DNA of 64,000 bases from Epiperipatus broadwayi. Lineage: Eukaryota; Onychophora; Udeonychophora; Euonychophora; Peripatidae. The stretch lies in the NCBI GenBank assembly GCA_028023455.1, contig JAQFVV010000020.1:7483092-7547091 (forward strand), written 5' to 3'. Shown here in pieces: positions 59,462-64,000 of this stretch (its first letter is position 1; every line of letters begins with the position of its first letter). Below the pieces are notes generated by a model. The model searched no databases, had not been told where the DNA came from, and was given only the letters and a program-made list of their open reading frames with translations. The position numbers and the translations under genes are program-made.

Positions 59462-59849
59462 AAGTTAATGAGTTTGAAAGCCGTATCGAAGGAGTATATC
59501 TAAAAACAACCAGTAAATCTAAAAACATTGATAATGAAAGAAGCACTGGCCTGAAGGCATCAGAGCACAGATATATAGCTCTGAAAAGTTTGGAAAAAAA
59601 AATATCTTTGTTGCAGAAAAGTGCCAGTAAACTATGTGCTGTTCAAAATCATAAATTCAAAAATTGTTCCTATCATGATAAGGGGCTAAACATCAGGAAT
59701 CTGGCTATTGTTCCTGAAGTCCCCTAAAAATCTTCAATGAAGCTGCTAAATTCTTTCCAGACAAATCAGGCTGCCAAAATCAAATAAAATGCTGTTCAAG
59801 TAATCAATCAAATGGTGCCTACGTTTTTTTTACCAACTCGGACGTGTAA
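59458..59849 (+). pseudogene. Candidate coding segment with a frameshift, hypothetical
   Basis: An 89-codon frame without any Met (59458-59727) reads EFESRIEGVYLKTTSK ... YIALKSLEKKISLLQKSA ... CAVQNHKFKNCSYHDKG. A second frame (59717-59849) takes over at the stop and reads PLKIFNEAAKFFPDKSGCQN ... NGAYVFFTNSDV before its own stop. The lack of ATG, less AT-rich codons, helical first half and Cys-rich second half look like an exon or exon-derived pseudogene of a secreted or coiled-coil protein. I cannot name the family. Confidence 0.3.
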
Positions 59850-60510
59850 CCTAAGGATCCAGCCTGGAAGAAATGGGTAATATATTTCCATAAATTTCTG
59901 GCCAGTTCCGAACTTTATTTTACACTCCCTTTTAGAGCTCTTTTATTCTTTAATGTAACAATCTTTATAAAACCTTTTATTCATGCTACTGTAAATTTAT
60001 ATCGTAATTCTCTCAATCTCTAGTCTTTAAACTTTCTCTTTTCTTACTTGGCGGTTCATTTACTATATTATATATATATATATTTATCGTGTGATTTATT
60101 AATGTCATTTATTTTTAATTATATGCCAATAATCTTTTGACTCGATGATCTCCTTTGTTTCCTTTGCCTTGTGCAAATAGTAATATATTAATTCTAATAG
60201 TAATTCTCGCCCATTAGAACTAAATTTACAGTTCTATCAATTATTGAGTCAAAAGAAATTATTAAATGTGTGTTATTTTTATAATTGGCTAATAATAAAT
60301 TATTGGCTCTGTTTTTAATCTATGCCCCAGCTATTTTTTTGTATTCACCAATGTATTCATATATAATCTTAAAATGTTTTTATTGCAAAAAGGGCCGATA
60401 AAGGATTAAATATATTTTAATTCAACTTTGTTATTTTATATTAAGATTCAGGAGAGGCACGATGATTGGGGCATAATTAATATGATTTTACAAATACTTT
60501 AAAATAGTTT
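59850..60510. other. AT-rich non-coding DNA
   Basis: Nothing supported. Confidence 0.5.
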
Positions 60511-60816
60511 TTGTTAAAAGCTCATTTGACTTTGATTGATTTGGTCAAGTCATCACATGGAGCATTCTATAGGGGTTTTAGTATTCAAATGATGACTATC
60601 GGGTCATCATCTTCGAACGTTGCTGACGTAGGGCAATCTTTCGCTTCGTTAGGCTGGTCGGTGATCATATTTCTGTTATTTAAATTATCGAGGAAGAAAG
60701 CTCTTCCTCTCCTGTTCATATTAGTCAAAGGGCATAAGACTTGTCAGACGCAAGCCACCATAGGACTTCGATTATCGACTAGCCATCGTCTTTCAATTTC
60801 ACTTTATAGCTCATAA
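60511..60816 (+). other. GC-richer island with a 101-codon open frame
   Basis: The frame has a hydrophobic stretch (SVIIFLLFKLSRKKALPLLF) but no family I recognise on either strand. The raised G/C content against the surroundings suggests inserted or once-coding DNA, perhaps a transposon fragment. Confidence 0.2.
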
Positions 60817-62486
60817 TTCGTCAGCACCGTTACCTCTCTGTTCCAGTAAAGCACGCTCTGATGCTCGTAATTCATGATGAAGTGATTTAAATTAAAGTCC
60901 AACAAATTCTCTGTTTTATCTCAAAATAGGTTTTCTAATAAAAATTAAAGTTATGCCCTAAAATACGTATCTTGCTCTTCATGAGTGGATTTGCGAATGT
61001 GAAAATAAATATCACATTCTTTCATATAAAATTAGAGTAAAAATTTCCTTTACTAATGAATACCTTTATCTGCCTTTATTTTCTTGTTGGGGGCATAGAC
61101 CTAGACTATCAAATATTGCATAATACATGTTGGCATATAAGAAGGACCGCCACTCTTATTATTATTATAAATTCTGTTAAAGGCTAGAGGTAATTAATAT
61201 AATCATTATTTAAAATTCAAACAAAACAAATTATTATTATTAAATATTTTCTAAATACACTTGGTTTCTTAGTGCTTAATTCCTTCAGATAATTAATTTA
61301 ATGTTAATACTCACTGTCTGTGTTGGCAACCCGAACATATACATATGATTCGATTTAAAATTATTTTAGTCATTTATTATCAGATATTAATGTCAGTTCA
61401 GGGGTCTCTGATCCTCACCAACTGTTGAGCTAGTTTCTTGGTGTATAGCACTGTGCCATCGATTTAGATTTCTACTAATCTGAGCTGTTGAGTTGGGTTT
61501 GAATTCAGTTTGAACTGCCTGAGTTTGAATCCGACTAGCGGTCAGGTGGTGGGTTTTTTCGACTGGTACAATATATATATATATATATATGTAAGCTGAT
61601 AAAACAATACATAATAAACAAAAATATCTGAAGTAAAATGTACAGTATACAAAATTCCAATATATAAAAATAAATAATAGTTGTAGTCAGTTTGCATCCT
61701 AAAGAGCATTTTACAGTTAAAATTAAAAAATTTAAAGTTGTAAAATGCTATTCAAGATGGTAGACATTTTGCAAGCTGGCTATAGCTTTTATTTATTTTT
61801 ATACATTGGGATTTTGTATACTATAGAATTTATTCCAGATATTTATGCATATATATATATTTTAACAGGCACATACGCCATTACATTAATTTTTTTTCTA
61901 AATATTAGTCATGAAAAATAAAAGTTCACAAATGAAAACTTCTTTTTTAAGAATTAAAAATTGAAAGTTAAAATTCTATCTTAAACTCGTATATATATAA
62001 AATCACTCAGATGAAAAAAAATTATTAAAAGAAAACTTTATTAAGGAAAAAAAAAGTATTTTAAAACTAAATGTTCAGAAAAAAGAACTTAAAAGATTTA
62101 ATTAAAGATAAAAATATATCTTCAAGAATGTATATAAATTAATTAAGGCTATTGTAAAATGGAAATGATTATTTTAATTAGTCCAAGTGAACTAGCCCTT
62201 GGGCATTTCAAAAAATATAAGAAAAGGTCAGATAGGAGAGAAAAAACAATAGAAACTAATAGCCAATAAAAGAAATCCCTCAAGAATCATACCTCAATGA
62301 AAGGGTCATCATCATCATGACGCAATGTTGAGTTAATCCACAAAATTAATAAAAATAAAAAGTTTGGAAATAAATTTTAGTGAAGAAAGAGCTGGGAGAG
62401 AAGTGATATGTGTTAAGTCGGAGAGTTGGAGGTGAAGGGATTGAAAGGCGCACTTTCAATTCCTTCAATTGTTATAAAAAAAAGAA
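60817..62486. other. AT-rich non-coding DNA with a SINE-like segment
   Basis: At 61400-61592, two B-box-like strings (gggtttgaattc, gagtttgaatcc) are followed by ggtcaggtggtgggtttttt and a TA microsatellite, resembling the 3' part of a tRNA-derived SINE. The rest is unremarkable. Confidence 0.35.
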
Positions 62487-62642
62487 ATGAAACATCATTT
62501 TCCCCATATTGTGGACTATAAGACATCTGGGCCCAGCAATAAAATACCAGCTAAAATAAAAGACCAATGGCTAGCTGCACTCCGATCTCCTCAGGACTTT
62601 GGGGGAATTAATGCTGGATCCCAAATGGCAAGCAACGGATAA
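62487..62642 (+). CDS. Short open frame, hypothetical
   Basis: A 51-codon frame beginning MKHHFPHIVDYKTSGPSN and ending MASNG. Its codon composition is more protein-like than the flanks, but it has no recognisable domain or partner exon. It may be a fragment of a transposon ORF. Confidence 0.15.
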   Translation: MKHHFPHIVDYKTSGPSNKIPAKIKDQWLAALRSPQDFGGINAGSQMASNG

Positions 62643-64000
62643 AGATGAACGTTTTAAAAATCGTAAGAACTTTATGAACATTTTCAAAACAAACTCTAAA
62701 TTCTAAACTTTTCTATTTTATAGAAATAGAATCCTATCTGACCAACTTAATTTATTAATAAGTAATATTATTTGATGTATTTCTTTTTTAAAATCATTTT
62801 CATTAATTTATTTTTCGTTCTTTTAAGTTTTTGTTATGATTTTTTTTTTTATTAAAACAACTTGTAATAAATGCTAAATTTAAGTCAGGCATGAATGTCT
62901 GCATAGGTTTGTAAAATTATATATGTTAGTTTGAGGGAGGGTAATCTTAGGTTATTTGTTTCGTAGTTAAATTGGGTCAATGGATTGGATATATTGGTGT
63001 AATTAGTAGATGTAGTATAAGATTCGCCATGTGCAGAATCACAGTGTATGCCGCACACCCCCTTTTTCCTATGGAATGGGATAGTAAGATGAAAGACACA
63101 GTCCCTTTCTATGGAGTTTTTTTTTATTGCTCTTCTCGGGCAGATATAGTATTCCTGTCTGAATGAGAATCAATGTCTTCTAACCATGCTGTTCAGATGT
63201 ACATTCCTGACAGTGTGGAATTTTGTGCTGTCGTATTCATGCTGTATTGAATGCATCAATATATCAGATAGATTGACGTTGGTTTGGCTGTGAACTTTTG
63301 GCCTAAGGTTAAATCAGGGATAGAATATTTTCTTTACCAAATGCAATCTATATAGTCTATTCATACTCGACACTTAATAAAATACTATATTCATCTGTGC
63401 GAACTTAGAAAATAAAAGTTTAAATGTAAATTAAATTCTAAAAACAAAGTTAAATGTGAGTTAAATTTTAAAGTAAAGTTCTAATGTTTTATAAAAGGAA
63501 AATTTTAAAGTAAAAGTGATTCTAAAATGATTCAAAATTTATATGTGCGTAAATAAATGTTTGTGTGTTAATTACTGGCAGTGGCTTCTTTTATTTATTT
63601 TTTAAATGAAATATTATTAGTGAAGCAGATGATCTGATGCTCAGATCCTGCTTCACAGCCCACATCCAATCTCCTACCATCTAACTATGTTCAAACCAGT
63701 CTTTACACATGAATATATATTTATTAATACGTATATTTCTTTTGCTTTAGTATTGTAACATAAATAACGTGGATATTTATATATCTTAACCAAAGATCAT
63801 TTTAATAAATAAATATTTAATCTTATTTTCATGTGTATACGTGTGTAAATAATAAATATATATATTTCAGTGTAGGAGATTGCTAACAAATCGCTAAAAA
63901 TTATGTTATATATAAAATTGTACTCAAAATCATATATGAAACTTATTATTTTTTTCTTATTTAATTTAACAGTCAGAAATGATGCAATTCTTTTAAAAAG
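62643..64000. other. AT-rich non-coding DNA
   Basis: No supported gene. The frame at 62972-63166 has no domain. Confidence 0.5.

Overview
This window is strongly AT-rich DNA from a eukaryote, almost certainly an invertebrate animal. It is packed with decayed LINEs, Ty3/gypsy-type LTR retrotransposons, a hAT-type MITE, tRNA-derived SINE fragments, hairpin elements and microsatellites. The species cannot be named from the sequence. There are no operons and no bacterial gene signals. No intact host protein-coding gene is visible; at best there are two weak exon candidates near 57.5 and 59.5 kb. Most open frames here are short chance frames or pieces of dead transposons.

The main find is a family of tandem retroelements carrying hammerhead ribozymes. 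Nine hammerhead motifs lie in three separate insertions. Array A (22530-23712, 472-bp period, three ribozymes) sits inside a dead gypsy pol and has an 8-bp target-site duplication. Array B (43022-44342, 475-bp period, three ribozymes) sits downstream of a second LTR element and has a 9-bp duplication. A head-to-head cluster (47062-48042, two ribozymes on the minus strand and one on the plus) has an 11-bp imperfect duplication. Each unit also has a tRNA T-arm-like module about 60-85 bp downstream of the ribozyme. This architecture matches the retrozyme class: non-autonomous retroelements that spread through self-cleaved circular RNA.

Layout: 0-12 kb holds AT-rich non-coding DNA, a SINE scrap, a complete hAT MITE with 8-bp duplications (3616-4123), a promoter-like 359-bp tandem repeat (4970-5731), a LINE 3' tail (about 7.94-8.2 kb, minus) and hairpins. 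12.9-14.1 kb is an RTE-type LINE remnant. 15.15-18.8 kb is a nearly full LINE (endonuclease, reverse transcriptase, zinc motif) with frameshifts. 19.1-24.0 kb is a decayed gypsy element (gag, RT, RNase H, integrase) interrupted by array A. 24.8 kb is a tRNA-derived SINE. 26.3-28.44 kb is a second, inverted LINE related to the one at 15 kb. 31.98 and 36.4 kb are foldback retroposons with 13- and 12-bp duplications. 34.65-35.76 kb is the 3' end of another LINE (minus). 37.15-43.0 kb is an internally deleted gypsy-like element with a repeat-rich gag, followed by array B. 47-48 kb is the inverted ribozyme cluster. 50.6-53.3 kb is a LINE split by a 743-bp foldback insertion with a 13-bp duplication. 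54.1 kb is a second tRNA-derived SINE. 55.8-64 kb is mostly non-coding with weak exon candidates.

The insertions are nested, so part of the order can be read: the gypsy element and the LINE at 51 kb were already genomic when array A and the 743-bp foldback landed in them.
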